Numbered from the stretch's first letter, positions 7,191-17,857 are shown. The stretch is DNA of 39,004 bases from Saprospiraceae bacterium (GCA_020846655.1 JADLDL010000316.1:1-39004); one strand, 5' to 3'. Numbers and translations: made by a program. Notes: a model not told the origin generated them from the sequence alone.

Positions 7191-8654
7191 ATGAAAAAAA
7201 CGCTCCTCCCTACCCTACTCCTGCTGGTCGCCGGCCAACTGCTGGCCCAGATACCCTTTTCCGAAAAACAATATACCTGGACCCTGGAGAAAAACCTGGT
7301 CTACGGCATAGCGCTGAATTACCTCGGCTTGCCCGATACCCTCACCCTCGACCTGTACTCCCCCCAAAACACCGATACCCTGCGGCCACTGGTCGCGCTG
7401 GTGCACGGCGGCTCCTGGATCGGCGGCTGCAAAGAGGATATGGCCTGGCTCTGCGAAGAACTGGCTGCCCGGGGCTATGTTGCCGCTACGGTGAACTATC
7501 GAAAAGGCTGGCACAAGGACGACTATGTGCCCAACCCCATCAACCCGGATGTTTTCCAGGGAGGCAACTGCTTGTACACCGCCGATTCCATGGAAATCTA
7601 CCGGGCGATTTACCGGGGCCAGCAGGACGTCAAAGGGGCGATCCGCTGGCTCAAGGCACGGCTGTATGCCGGCCCGGGCTGCGACCGGGCGGTGCTGGTG
7701 GGCGGCGAAAGCGCCGGGGCTTTTATTGCCCTGGCAGTGGGCCTGCTCGACCGGCCAGCAGAGAAGCCTCTGGCCTGCGGCACCCTACCCGATGCGCCAA
7801 CCCCGGCAGCCAACCTGTCCAACTGCTTTGCCGAACAATGCGCACTGGTCAATCATACCTTGCCTCCCGGCGCACTCCAGCGGCCCGATTTGGGCCCCGT
7901 CGATGGCACCCTCAACGCCAACGGATTCGACGCCAACGTATTGGGGGTAATGAGTTTTTACGGTGCCGTCCCCTACGAAGCCCTGTCGAACAACTGGATA
8001 CAGGGCCCCGACACGCCTGCGCTGTACCTCTACCACCAAACCTGCGACGGGGTGGTGCCCTTCGGCTACGGGCAGCCCATGAGCATCCCCTCGGCCTATT
8101 GCAACCTGGGTTTCACGCCCTGGCACTACCTGCTGCCCCGGATGTACGGCAACGGGGCCATCGCCAGCTACCTGGGCAGCCTGCCCCAAGCTCCAGCCTA
8201 CCTCAGCGACTTTTGGCCTTGCGACAATTTCAACCCCGGCCTGGCCTTGTTTGAATGCCTGCGCTACAACGACAACGGCAGTTACCACTACACCCACAAC
8301 CGCCCCGAGCGGGCATCAAAAATCGCCGGATTCTTCGGCCTGCGGGTAGCCGCAAGCCTGAACAGTGCGTCCTGTGTGGTGTCGTCGGTGGATCAGCCCG
8401 CCTGGGCAGCCGGGCTGCGGTTGGCGCCCAATCCGGCGCAGGAACAAGCCTGGCTGTACTGCGATGCAGCGCCGGAACACCCGGTGTTGCTCCGCCTCTT
8501 CGATGCGCAGGGGCGCCTGCTGGCACAACGCTGGCAAACCCTGGTAGCCGGCGCAAATGCCTTGCCCTGGGATAGCCAATGGCCGGCTGGCTTGTACAGC
8601 CTTCATCTCGCGGCGGACGGGGGTACAGTCGGTTGGAAGGTGCTGAAACGGTAG
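7191..8654 (+). CDS. Exported alpha/beta hydrolase (carboxylesterase-like) with T9SS type A sorting domain
   Basis: A 487-residue secreted esterase. Residues 1-20 form a signal peptide (MKKTLLPTLLLLVAGQLLAQ). The hydrolase domain has the oxyanion motif VHGGSW (residues 71-76), the strand GYVAATVNYRKG and the nucleophile box GGESAG with Ser174. This HGG plus GESAG combination is typical of carboxylesterase and BD-FAE-like hydrolases. A His in CDGVVPFGYG/HYLLP-containing stretches may complete the triad, but I cannot place it surely. Residues from about 409 form a T9SS type A domain (LAPNPAQEQA to GTVGWKVLKR). The start at 7191 was chosen for the signal peptide; the longer frame from 7143 has no such feature. 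The domain is cysteine-rich, suggesting disulfides in the exported enzyme. Substrate is unknown. Confidence 0.85.
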   Translation: MKKTLLPTLLLLVAGQLLAQIPFSEKQYTWTLEKNLVYGIALNYLGLPDTLTLDLYSPQNTDTLRPLVALVHGGSWIGGCKEDMAWLCEELAARGYVAATVNYRKGWHKDDYVPNPINPDVFQGGNCLYTADSMEIYRAIYRGQQDVKGAIRWLKARLYAGPGCDRAVLVGGESAGAFIALAVGLLDRPAEKPLACGTLPDAPTPAANLSNCFAEQCALVNHTLPPGALQRPDLGPVDGTLNANGFDANVLGVMSFYGAVPYEALSNNWIQGPDTPALYLYHQTCDGVVPFGYGQPMSIPSAYCNLGFTPWHYLLPRMYGNGAIASYLGSLPQAPAYLSDFWPCDNFNPGLALFECLRYNDNGSYHYTHNRPERASKIAGFFGLRVAASLNSASCVVSSVDQPAWAAGLRLAPNPAQEQAWLYCDAAPEHPVLLRLFDAQGRLLAQRWQTLVAGANALPWDSQWPAGLYSLHLAADGGTVGWKVLKR

Positions 8655-8675
8655 GCGACCAGAGCCGTAGCGGCG

Positions 8676-9626
8676 CTAAATAATCCGCCGTTTTTGCAAA
8701 ACCCAGTACAGCACGCCGGTGAACACCGCCGTGAAGAGCACGGTCAGGTAAAAGGCAAGGGGGTGTTCGGGGATGCCGTTGGGAATGTTCATGCCCAGAA
8801 ACGAGGAGATCAGCGTAGGCACCATGAGCACCACGGTGATGATGGTGAGGCGGTGGATGACCAGGTTGAGGTTGTTGGAAATAATACTCGAAGAGGCATC
8901 CATCGTGCCGTTGAGGATGTTGGTGTACACGTTGGACATGGACAGGGCCTGCGAGTTGTCGATGATGATATCCTCGAACAAGTCGGTGAGGTCTTCGTCG
9001 CCATTGATGTGCAGGAAATCCGTACGTTTCATTTTCATTTTCAGCAATTCATTGGCGTTCAAAGAATTGACAAAATACACCAGGCTTTTTTCGATAGAAA
9101 GCAGTTGTTTTAACTCGGCATTCCGGCTGGAGTGCATGAGTTCTTTTTCGATCAGGTTGCGGCGCAGGTTGAGTTTTTTGAGGCAGGACAAAAAGTAGTA
9201 CACGTTTTGTTCCAGGATCTGGAGCACGAAGCGTTTTTCGTCGGAGGGGTTGAAATTGCGGAGTTTATTTTCCAGAAACGTATTGAGCACCGGCGTTTCG
9301 AAGGCCGACACGGTGACCACGTGTTCGATGGTCAGAATCATACCGATCGGGACGGTAATAAAGACCGCCTCGTTTTCGGTTTCCGCGATTTCATTCAGAA
9401 TAGGCGTGTTGATCAGTACGAAGCGAACGTCTTCGTCGCGTTCGTAGCGGGCGCGTTCATCAAGGTCCAGCGAGTCGGTCAGGAAAACAGGGTCAAATTC
9501 GAGCCGTCGGGCAAAGTCCTCCAGTTCGTCAGGAGCGAAGGGTGGGGTGAGGTTCACCCAACAGCCAGGCTCCAGCTCGGGTAATTCCACGAGCCGTCGT
9601 TTTTCGCGTGCATAATAACGGATCAC
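8676..9626 (-). CDS. CorA-family divalent metal transporter
   Basis: Inner-membrane Mg2+/Co2+ channel of the CorA type, 316 residues from the start chosen here. The cytoplasmic N-terminal part (IRYYAREKRRLVELPELEPG) leads into the long helical region. Two C-terminal transmembrane segments follow, with the signature GMN just after the first (SSFLGMNIPNG). The last residues are the basic tail WVLQKRRII. The frame continues up to an ATG at 9713, but a minus-strand TAAGTTTG promoter element at 9683-9690 would put transcription start downstream of that ATG. I therefore prefer the GTG at 9626, which also begins at the conserved part. If the longer start is used, the product gains 29 residues. It is convergent with the upstream esterase gene, with a 21-bp gap. 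Confidence 0.92.
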   Translation of the reverse strand: MIRYYAREKRRLVELPELEPGCWVNLTPPFAPDELEDFARRLEFDPVFLTDSLDLDERARYERDEDVRFVLINTPILNEIAETENEAVFITVPIGMILTIEHVVTVSAFETPVLNTFLENKLRNFNPSDEKRFVLQILEQNVYYFLSCLKKLNLRRNLIEKELMHSSRNAELKQLLSIEKSLVYFVNSLNANELLKMKMKRTDFLHINGDEDLTDLFEDIIIDNSQALSMSNVYTNILNGTMDASSSIISNNLNLVIHRLTIITVVLMVPTLISSFLGMNIPNGIPEHPLAFYLTVLFTAVFTGVLYWVLQKRRII

Positions 9627-9682
9627 AGTCCATGGAGTGTTGAGTTGATGAACAAAAAGGCGTGCAGTAGCGAAGCCCGGTG

Positions 9683-9713
9683 CAAACTTACGGCACTGGT
9701 TTCTGGCAAACAA
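9683..9713 (-). promoter_or_regulatory. Promoter of the corA-like gene
   Basis: Minus-strand TAAGTTTG (9690 down to 9683) matches TAnnTTTG, with a TTG at 9713-9711 spaced 20 bases upstream. This is the standard Bacteroidota promoter layout and decides the start codon of the gene it serves. Confidence 0.6.
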
Positions 9714-10294
9714 CCCTAAACGGAGCGCTTGGCAAAAAAGTGCAGGGGGCTAAAAATTTTATTTTGCGAAGCCGTCGTTTGGGATTGATAATCCAAATAA
9801 AATTTAAACTGCCTTGTATTTTACAAAAGTAGCGCCGTACTGGTACGCTAGATTGTTGTTCTTTTTTGTTAAACCGTGGCCGGATCGCAGAAAAATTTTC
9901 CTATCATTGCCCGTCTTTTCTTCAACATTTTACCATTAACAAAAAATACCGAAGAAACGTGGCGATTTATTCCGACAAAACCACACCTGTTTGAACAAGT
10001 GCAATGAACCGAAGATGTCCGATCTTGCGACACCATTTAATCCATCTGAATTTGTATTCCCGCCTGGGCACTTGTTCCAAATCCTTTACTCCCCCCCCTG
10101 TGAGCGACGCTTTTTGCCCGCTCGGTAAGATACTTGTATCGATCTGATCACTTTTTTGGAAATTGTGCTCAGCTCGTGCAGCGTCATGATGTATTGCAGA
10201 ATCTTAACACTTTCCGCCGATATTGACCCCCGCCTGCGACAATCGGATACTACTCAAACAATATATTGCTTACACACAACTAAAATCATCGCAT
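9714..10294. other. Long gene-free region between the corA-like gene and the giant adhesin gene
   Basis: AT-rich, divergent intergenic DNA without a supportable gene. A pair of 10-bp inverted arms, GAACAAGTGC (9993-10002) and GCACTTGTTC (10068-10077), may form a leader or mark a regulatory site. I saw no clear TAnnTTTG element for the adhesin gene. Confidence 0.5.
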
Positions 10295-13200
10295 ATGTGC
10301 CTTTTTACTTCCCGTTTGTGCACGTCTCTGTTCTTGGTTTGCATGCTCGCCGCTCCGGCCTTCAGCCAAAATTCAGCAGGCCCAATCGAGTTGGATGGTC
10401 ACTTACGCCGGCAGGTGATATCCGCTATGTCGGCCCAACAAGTGCTTCGGATCAACAACCTGATCCCCGGCGAAACCTACACGCTGATTGTACCAGAAGA
10501 CCCGGCGTTAGGCTTGTGCCGCCCGGATGTAAAGGCGCTGCCAAGCACGGCACAGGTCAAACGCTACGACGCAGCCCTGCACCAGTTGGTCTTCGTGGCC
10601 GCCGCCGTTTCGCAGGATTTTCAACTGGATTACCCATGCAGTTGGGATGCCAGCAATCCGCCCCGGCACTATGTGTCCCTGGTGTGTGAAACCTGCCAGA
10701 AAAAGACCCTCCAATCGTACATCGACGGGCTTTCTGCCGTGCTGGAAGTACAAGGTGGCTCCAGCGCCGAAGACCTGGTCAAAGACGTCCTGATCGGTGG
10801 CAACTGTTTCGATATTTCCGGCGTCACCTTTACCGGCAATGCCGGCCAGATCGGTACATTCTCCAATGGCCAAACCAACATCGGCTTTAACACTGGTGTG
10901 ATCATGGCAACCGGCGATATCAACGTAGCCCCTGGCCCCAACGACCAGGATGGCGCCAGCGGCGGGTATGGCAGCTCCACCCCGGATGGCGACCTCGGTA
11001 CGCTGACGGGCGGCGCCTTGTTTGATATGGCGAATATCGAATTCGATTTCACGCCCACCCAAAGCCCCGTTACCTTCAATTTCGTTTTTGCTTCTGAAGA
11101 ATACTGCGAATATGTCGGCACCCAATTCAACGACGTGTTCGGCTTTTTCATTTCCGGCCCCGGCATCCTGGGCGGTCAGCAAAACATCGCCCTCGTACCC
11201 GCTACCAGCACACCGGTCGCCATCAACAACGTAAACCACCAGTCCTTTTCCGGTTACTACGTCAACAACCAACCCGCGTCCAGCGGCAACCTCTGCGGCC
11301 AAACCGCTTCGGCCAGCCCTGTGACCAATGAATTGCAATACGACGGGTTCACCCGTAAATTTACGGCGATCGCCAACGTACAACCCTGCCAAACCTACCA
11401 TATCAAACTGAAAATCGCCGACGTTGGCGATGGCGTCTGGGACTCTGCCGTATTCCTCAATGCCGGCTCCTTTGACGCCGGTGGCAATGCATCGGTGGCC
11501 TGGGAAGTCAACGGCGTACTGGATGCCGAAGAGGTATACGAAGGCTGTGGCACGGTAAAACTGATTTTTGACCGCGTCGGTGGCAATATGTCCCTGCCCA
11601 TGCCGGTGCAGTTTTCGGTTTCCGGCACGGCCACGTCTGTGCTCGACTACTCGGCCATTCCGCCGGTCGTTGTCATTCCAGCCGGTCAGGACAAATACGA
11701 ATTGACGATCAACATCGTCAACGACCTGATCACGGAAGGCCCGGAAACGGTGATTATCAAACTGAACAATGCTTGTTCATGCCTGAACCCGGAAATCAAA
11801 CTGATCATCAACGACCTGCCGCCGCTGGTGGCTATCCCTGACACGGTCACGATTTGCGGCCCCGGCGCCGGCACGGTCAGCGTGGAGGTCCCCAGTGGCG
11901 TAGAGCCCTACACCTACCAGTGGCAAAACGGCTCCACCGACCCGAACGCCACGGTGTTTGTCGGTTCTTCCAGCAACGTCAAAGTAACCGTCACGGATGC
12001 CTGCGGCAAAACAAAAGTAGCCACGGCCCGTATCATCGTGAACCCCTTGCCCACCGCCCAACTGCTGCCTCCAGCCCCGCAAATATGCCCGGGCCAGGAT
12101 GGGATCATCAAAGTTAAATTTACCGGCAACGGCCCCTGGGAGTTGAATTATACCATTAATGGCGATCCACAGGCAACCATTACTGATATCGTCGATAACC
12201 CCTATACCCTGGTGATCAATACACCCGGATTATACCAAATAGCATCCGTCGTCGATGGAGCGGGTTGTGAGGGGCCCGGCCAGGGCGCGCTGCTCATCCT
12301 GGAATCCTCGCTGGCGCTAACCGGCGTAGCGGCCAACGTGCAATGCGCGAGCCAAAACAACGGCTCCATCAATACTACGGTGACCGGCGGCCAGGGACCG
12401 TACCACTATGCCTGGGAAGGGCCGGTAACGGTGCCCAACACCCCTGACCCGATCAACCTGCCAGCCGGCAGTTACACCGTGACCGTGACGGATGGATTTG
12501 GCTGCACCGATGTTCAACAATACACCATTATTGCGCCCAATGCGCTCACGCCAACCATCGTGAGTGTACAAGGCGTGAACTGCTATACCCCCAACAACGG
12601 CAACATCAACCTGGATGTCGTGGGCGGTTTTCCAAATTACAACTATAAATGGAGTAACAATGCGACCGTTCAGGATCCGCAAAACCTGACCGCAGGCGTC
12701 TACACCGTAACGGTAACCGACCAATCGGGTTGTACCCAAAAAGCAACAGCGACCATACCCGGCGATTTTACTCCGCCCCTCGCCTCTGCGACGGTCAGTG
12801 GACAACTCACCTGCCTGGTCAGCAGCCTGAGCCTCAATGGCAGTGCCTCCTCGGTAGGCCCGAATTTCACCTACAAATGGACCGCGAATCCGGGCAATAT
12901 CCTGAGCGGCTCAACGACGCTCAACCCGGTAGTCAACCAGGCCGGCAACTATACCCTGCTGGTCACCAATACGACCAACGGCTGTACCGCCACGGCCACT
13001 GCACCAGTCGCAGCCAACACGACTCCTCCGGCAGCGGAAGCCGGGCCGGTGCAAACCATCACCTGCGCTATTTCCAATGCCACCCTCGACGGCACAGGCA
13101 GTGCCACTGGCGCCAATATTACTTACCAATGGACGGCCAGTCCGGGCGGCATTATCCTCAGCGGACCCAATACACTGAACCCTGTGGTATCTACTGCCGG

Positions 13201-16200
13201 CACCTACACGCTGCTGGTCACCAACACCCAAACGGGTTGTACCAAAACGGATAATGTTACCGTAGGCCTGAACAACGCCTCCCCTACCGCCTCCATCGGC
13301 GCACCCGGCACCCTGACCTGTACGGTTTCGCAAGTCACCCTGAGCGGCAGCGCATCGCCGGCCAATGGCACCTATTCGTATCAGTGGACTACGGTAAACG
13401 GCAACGTCCAATCGGGCCAAGCCAGCGCCAATGCCGTTGTGACGGAAGCCGGCGACTATACGCTCATTGTCACCAACCTTCAAAATGGTTGCACGGACGA
13501 CGCCAATGTCAACGTCCTGCTCGACTATACCGACCCCACAGCCATCCTGGTGGCCAACGACCAGATTACGTGTAAAAACGCCTCGGTATCGATCAATGCA
13601 ACGGCATCGTCGAATGGCCCGGGCTATACTTTCTTCTGGACCGTCACCGGCGGTGGAAATATTGTGAGCGGCCAAAATACGCTTACGCCAGTGGTCAACG
13701 CGCCTGGTTTCTACTCCATCATTGTAACCAACCTGGTGAACAACTGCACGGCATCGGCGTCGGTACAGGTGACCCAAAACACTACCCCACCGGTGGTCAA
13801 CCCCGGCTCTCCGGGCACGCTCACTTGTTTGACACCCGAAATCCAATTGGGTGATCCGGCTACCATTGTGCTGCCGTTTATCAACTACCAGTGGACCAAT
13901 AGCGCCGGTGGCAACATTGTGAGCGGCGCCAATACGCCAAGTATTACCCTGAACCAACCGGGTACCTACACCTTGGTGGTGACCAATACACAAAATGGCT
14001 GTTCTTCAACAGGCAACACCATTATTTCACAAAACAATACCCCGCCGGTAGCCATTGCCGGAACGCCGCCACAGATCAACTGTGCGAATTCCAGCGTCCA
14101 ACTCAACGGCGCCGGCTCCAGTGTTGGGGCCAACATGAATTATCTGTGGACCACCACCACAGGTACTATCGCAGCCGGACCGGCCACGCTTACCCCTACG
14201 GTATCCAGTGCCGGCACATACACCCTCCAGGTAACCAACCAATCCAACGGCTGTAGTTCCACCGTTTCGGCCACCGTCACCACCAACGTGACGCCGCCGA
14301 CCGTTGCCGTGGCCACACCGAATACCATCACCTGCGCCCAACCCCAAACGGCACTGGATGCCACCGGCTCAAGTAGCGGCTCGAATTTCCAGTACCAGTG
14401 GGGCACCCAAAACGGACAGATCGTGTCGGGTGGCACCACGCTCCAACCCGTTGTGAGCCAGGCCGGCACCTACACCCTGATCGTAACCAACAGTTCCAAC
14501 CAATGTACCGCCAGTACGGCGGTAACCGTGCCCGCCAATGTGACGGTGCCTACGGCCAATGCCGGTACCACGCAGACCTTGAGTTGTAATTCACCCACAC
14601 TGGCCTTGAATGGCAGCGGCTCCAGCCAGGGTGCTTTGTTTACCTACCAATGGACGGCCATCAATGGCGGCAACCTGATCCCGCCCACCAATGTCCAGAA
14701 TCCCAGCGTAGACCAGCCCGGCACCTACCAGTTGCTGGTCACCAACACGCAAAACGGTTGCACGGCTATTTCTACCGTAGAGATTCAGCAAGACGCTGCC
14801 GACCCGATCGTTGTCATTGCACCCCCAGCAACGCTGGATTGCAAAAACAGCCAAATCACACTCAACGGCAGCGGATCGAGCGCCGGCGCCAATTTCACCT
14901 ATGCCTGGTCGGGGTTGGGCATCCTTTCGGGTGGCAGCAGCACCAACGCGACCATCAACGAACCCGGCGACTATACCCTGGTCATTACCAACAACAACAA
15001 CGGTTGCACCTCAGAAGAAACCGTCAATGTAAAAGAAGACGTACTGCCGCCCAGCGCCGATGCCGGCGCACCGGATGTACTGGATTGTTACCAACCACAA
15101 CTTGCCCTCGGCGGCTCCACCATGTCGGTAGGTCCGAATTTTACCTATGACTGGACTGGGCTGGGTATCGTATCGGGTGGCAACACCCCCAATCCTGTGG
15201 TGAACCAACCCGGGCTCTACACAGTAGTTGTAACCAATACCACCAACGGCTGCACCACCACCGACAACGTCCAACTGACGCTTGACCAGGTGGCTCCGCA
15301 AGCCGATGCCGGCCCGGGTTCGCAACTGACCTGTACCATCGGGACCTACCAACTGGCCCCCACGGTAAGCCAGGGCCCGGAATACAGCTACCATTGGTCG
15401 ACCAATACGGGTAGTTTTGTAACCCCGCCGGATATCATGGCGCCGATGGTCAATGGCGCCGGATTCTACTTCCTGACGGTGACCAATACGACCAATGGCT
15501 GTACGGCTATTTCACAAACACAAGTGACCCAATCGGCGGATTTCCCGACGGCGGACGCCGGCACGGCCGGTGTACTGACCTGCGCGATCAATTCTATTAC
15601 CTTAAATGCTGTCAACTCCAGCACCGGCCCGGAATTCACTTATGTGTGGACCGCGTCGGGTGGTGGCAACATCGTCAGCGACGGCAATACCCTGAACCCG
15701 GTCATCGACCAGCCCGGCACGTATAGCCTGGCGGTCACCAATACCACCAACAGTTGTATTTCCAATTCCAGTGTGAATGTCGGCCAGGATATCGCGCCGC
15801 CGGCCATTGAGGCGGGTACACCGCAAACGCTCACCTGCTCCCTGGCCTCTCTGACCTTACAGGGCGATGTGGCCAGCAACGGTAATTTTATTTACAATTG
15901 GCAGGCACAAAATGGCGGCAGCATCCTGAGCGGCGCCAATACCCTCTCGCCGGTCGTAACGGCTGTTGGCAACTACCTGTTCAACGTCACCAATACCATC
16001 AACGGTTGCAGCGCAGTAGATTCGGTCGATGTGTTGGCCGACCAGAATGCACCGGTGATTCTGATGGCTGATCCGAACATCCTGACTTGTGTGGTGAAAA
16101 ACGTTACCCTCAACGCCACGGGCTCCACCACCGGCAATGTCAATTACCAATGGACAACCACCAACGGCACCTTTGCCAGCCTGAGCGACCCCTTGCACCC

Positions 16201-17857
16201 CGTTGTGAGCGCCCCGGGAACCTACCAGTTGACCATTTTAAATACCGACAACGGCTGCTCCACCTCGTACAATGTTACTGTCGATCAGGATATTACCCCA
16301 CCGGTGGCCGAAGCCGGCGCAAACCTTACCCTGAGCTGCTCCCTGACCTCCCTGCAATTGAACGGCAATGGTTCCAGCCAGAACGGATCGTTCTTCTACG
16401 AATGGACGACGCCAAACGGCCAGATCATTTCCGGTGTCAATACCCTGACGCCCACGATCGTGGCCCCCGGCGGCTATGCCCTCGCCGTGGTGAACAACGA
16501 CAACGGTTGCAAATCCACCGACCAGGTTCAGGTGCTGCAGGATATTCAGGAGCCCACGATCGCCATTGCCTCCGCCCCGGTAATCACCTGTGCGGTACCG
16601 CAAATTGTACTCGACGGCACCGGCTCTTCCTTCGGCCCCAACTTCTCGTACGCCTGGAGCACACAAACCGGCAACATCCTCAGCGGCAACGACCAGTTGC
16701 AGGCACAAGCCAACGTAGCCGGCCAGTATACCCTCACGGTGCTGAACAACATCAATGGCTGTTCGAATACAATGAATGTGCAGGTGACCGAAAATACAGT
16801 GCTGCCCAATGTGGAGGCCGGACCGCCGTTTACCCTGACCTGTAGCGTCGACCAGGTTACCTTGCAAGCCTTTGCCACCTCGGGCCAACAGTTCAGTTAT
16901 GCCTGGAGCACCAACGGCGGGCAAATTGTCGGTGGCGCCACTACGCTGAATCCCAATGTCAATGCCCCCGGTATATATACCTTGCTGGTCACCAACAAGA
17001 CCACCGGCTGTAAAAAGGCGGACGATGTGGAGGTGTTCAAAGAAACCAATATCCCGACCGACTTTATCTTTGACGTAGACCGCCCGTCCTGCAAAGACAA
17101 CGACGGAACGATCAGTTTCGAACAGGTCATCGGCGGCGTTGGCCCCTATGTCTACTCGATCAACGACGGTCAAACCTTCAACTCCAGCCTGGATTTCAAC
17201 AACATAGCGCCCGGCACCTACAACCTGTGGATTCAGGACGCCAACGGCTGCGAATTCAGCAAGAAACTCATAGTACCGAAAGCACCGGACCCAGGCATAA
17301 CGATCGATCCGGAATTCAATATCGAACTGGGCGATTCGCTGCAACTCAAAGCCGTGTTGTCGCCTGGCTATTCGCTCAGTTTGGTGGACTCCGTCATCTG
17401 GACGCCGCTGGATGGCCTTACCTTCCTCGGCACCGATGTTTTCAGCCTGCTGAAACCCATCGCCAAGCCCTTCAAGCCCATCGAATACACCGTGACGGTG
17501 GTGAGCGTGGATGGCTGCCGGGCCAGCGACCGGGTGCTGATCCGGGTCGACAACGAACCGCACATTTACATCCCAAATGCCTTCTCGCCCTGGGATGAAA
17601 ATGGCGAAAACGACCGCGTACTCATCTTTGCCGACGGCGATCAAATTCTGGAAGTCAATTCCTTCCAAATCTTCGACCGCTGGGGCAACATGGTCTTCCA
17701 GGACTTTAACTTCCAGCCCAACGATCCGCACCACGGATGGGATGGCTACCACCACGGCAAACTGATGGACCCGGCCGTGTTTGTGTATTTTGCTGAAATC
17801 GAACTCATCGACGGCCGCAAACTGCTGTACAAAGGCGATGTGACCCTCGTGAAATAA
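10295..17857 (+). CDS. Giant T9SS-exported adhesin with 17 Ig-like repeats (SprB-like)
   Basis: A 2520-residue cell-surface protein. Residues 1-25 are a signal peptide (MCLFTSRLCTSLFLVCMLAA then PAFSQ), which is why the start at 10295 is preferred to 10223. Residues about 155-390 match the choice-of-anchor L domain (FVFASEEYCEYVGTQFNDVFG). A Calx-beta-like segment follows to about 505 (LITEGPETVIIKLNNAC). Two SprB-type repeats occupy about 672-826. Seventeen tandem repeats of about 84 residues fill 827-2252; each has a TC near the start, FTYxWT in the middle, GTYTLxVTN and a closing NGC. One further SprB-like unit precedes the C-terminal T9SS type B (gliding-motility-associated) domain, IYIPNAFSPWDENGENDR to KGDVTLVK. 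The likely role is adhesion or gliding; the repeats probably form a disulfide-stiffened stalk. A strong terminator follows. Confidence 0.93.
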   Translation: MCLFTSRLCTSLFLVCMLAAPAFSQNSAGPIELDGHLRRQVISAMSAQQVLRINNLIPGETYTLIVPEDPALGLCRPDVKALPSTAQVKRYDAALHQLVFVAAAVSQDFQLDYPCSWDASNPPRHYVSLVCETCQKKTLQSYIDGLSAVLEVQGGSSAEDLVKDVLIGGNCFDISGVTFTGNAGQIGTFSNGQTNIGFNTGVIMATGDINVAPGPNDQDGASGGYGSSTPDGDLGTLTGGALFDMANIEFDFTPTQSPVTFNFVFASEEYCEYVGTQFNDVFGFFISGPGILGGQQNIALVPATSTPVAINNVNHQSFSGYYVNNQPASSGNLCGQTASASPVTNELQYDGFTRKFTAIANVQPCQTYHIKLKIADVGDGVWDSAVFLNAGSFDAGGNASVAWEVNGVLDAEEVYEGCGTVKLIFDRVGGNMSLPMPVQFSVSGTATSVLDYSAIPPVVVIPAGQDKYELTINIVNDLITEGPETVIIKLNNACSCLNPEIKLIINDLPPLVAIPDTVTICGPGAGTVSVEVPSGVEPYTYQWQNGSTDPNATVFVGSSSNVKVTVTDACGKTKVATARIIVNPLPTAQLLPPAPQICPGQDGIIKVKFTGNGPWELNYTINGDPQATITDIVDNPYTLVINTPGLYQIASVVDGAGCEGPGQGALLILESSLALTGVAANVQCASQNNGSINTTVTGGQGPYHYAWEGPVTVPNTPDPINLPAGSYTVTVTDGFGCTDVQQYTIIAPNALTPTIVSVQGVNCYTPNNGNINLDVVGGFPNYNYKWSNNATVQDPQNLTAGVYTVTVTDQSGCTQKATATIPGDFTPPLASATVSGQLTCLVSSLSLNGSASSVGPNFTYKWTANPGNILSGSTTLNPVVNQAGNYTLLVTNTTNGCTATATAPVAANTTPPAAEAGPVQTITCAISNATLDGTGSATGANITYQWTASPGGIILSGPNTLNPVVSTAGTYTLLVTNTQTGCTKTDNVTVGLNNASPTASIGAPGTLTCTVSQVTLSGSASPANGTYSYQWTTVNGNVQSGQASANAVVTEAGDYTLIVTNLQNGCTDDANVNVLLDYTDPTAILVANDQITCKNASVSINATASSNGPGYTFFWTVTGGGNIVSGQNTLTPVVNAPGFYSIIVTNLVNNCTASASVQVTQNTTPPVVNPGSPGTLTCLTPEIQLGDPATIVLPFINYQWTNSAGGNIVSGANTPSITLNQPGTYTLVVTNTQNGCSSTGNTIISQNNTPPVAIAGTPPQINCANSSVQLNGAGSSVGANMNYLWTTTTGTIAAGPATLTPTVSSAGTYTLQVTNQSNGCSSTVSATVTTNVTPPTVAVATPNTITCAQPQTALDATGSSSGSNFQYQWGTQNGQIVSGGTTLQPVVSQAGTYTLIVTNSSNQCTASTAVTVPANVTVPTANAGTTQTLSCNSPTLALNGSGSSQGALFTYQWTAINGGNLIPPTNVQNPSVDQPGTYQLLVTNTQNGCTAISTVEIQQDAADPIVVIAPPATLDCKNSQITLNGSGSSAGANFTYAWSGLGILSGGSSTNATINEPGDYTLVITNNNNGCTSEETVNVKEDVLPPSADAGAPDVLDCYQPQLALGGSTMSVGPNFTYDWTGLGIVSGGNTPNPVVNQPGLYTVVVTNTTNGCTTTDNVQLTLDQVAPQADAGPGSQLTCTIGTYQLAPTVSQGPEYSYHWSTNTGSFVTPPDIMAPMVNGAGFYFLTVTNTTNGCTAISQTQVTQSADFPTADAGTAGVLTCAINSITLNAVNSSTGPEFTYVWTASGGGNIVSDGNTLNPVIDQPGTYSLAVTNTTNSCISNSSVNVGQDIAPPAIEAGTPQTLTCSLASLTLQGDVASNGNFIYNWQAQNGGSILSGANTLSPVVTAVGNYLFNVTNTINGCSAVDSVDVLADQNAPVILMADPNILTCVVKNVTLNATGSTTGNVNYQWTTTNGTFASLSDPLHPVVSAPGTYQLTILNTDNGCSTSYNVTVDQDITPPVAEAGANLTLSCSLTSLQLNGNGSSQNGSFFYEWTTPNGQIISGVNTLTPTIVAPGGYALAVVNNDNGCKSTDQVQVLQDIQEPTIAIASAPVITCAVPQIVLDGTGSSFGPNFSYAWSTQTGNILSGNDQLQAQANVAGQYTLTVLNNINGCSNTMNVQVTENTVLPNVEAGPPFTLTCSVDQVTLQAFATSGQQFSYAWSTNGGQIVGGATTLNPNVNAPGIYTLLVTNKTTGCKKADDVEVFKETNIPTDFIFDVDRPSCKDNDGTISFEQVIGGVGPYVYSINDGQTFNSSLDFNNIAPGTYNLWIQDANGCEFSKKLIVPKAPDPGITIDPEFNIELGDSLQLKAVLSPGYSLSLVDSVIWTPLDGLTFLGTDVFSLLKPIAKPFKPIEYTVTVVSVDGCRASDRVLIRVDNEPHIYIPNAFSPWDENGENDRVLIFADGDQILEVNSFQIFDRWGNMVFQDFNFQPNDPHHGWDGYHHGKLMDPAVFVYFAEIELIDGRKLLYKGDVTLVK
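12773..17050 (+). repeat. Seventeen tandem coding repeats in the giant adhesin
   Basis: The 4278 bases encode 1426 residues, 17 units averaging 83.9 residues. Unit boundaries fall at PPxAxAG-like starts. All units keep two cysteines about 55 residues apart and one Trp. Copies are diverged at the DNA level, so this is an old array rather than recent slippage. Confidence 0.9.

Noticed and set aside
10004-10147. Short plus-strand frame in the region before the adhesin gene
   Set aside because: It encodes about 47 residues without export signal or conserved pattern and overlaps an inverted repeat.
12773-17050. Adhesin repeat array as a CRISPR or recent tandem duplication
   Set aside because: The repeats are about 252 bases, coding, and diverged in DNA sequence.
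16238-17755. 505-codon minus-strand frame inside the giant adhesin gene
   Set aside because: The repeat protein on the plus strand explains the region; the antisense frame has low-complexity composition and no domain.
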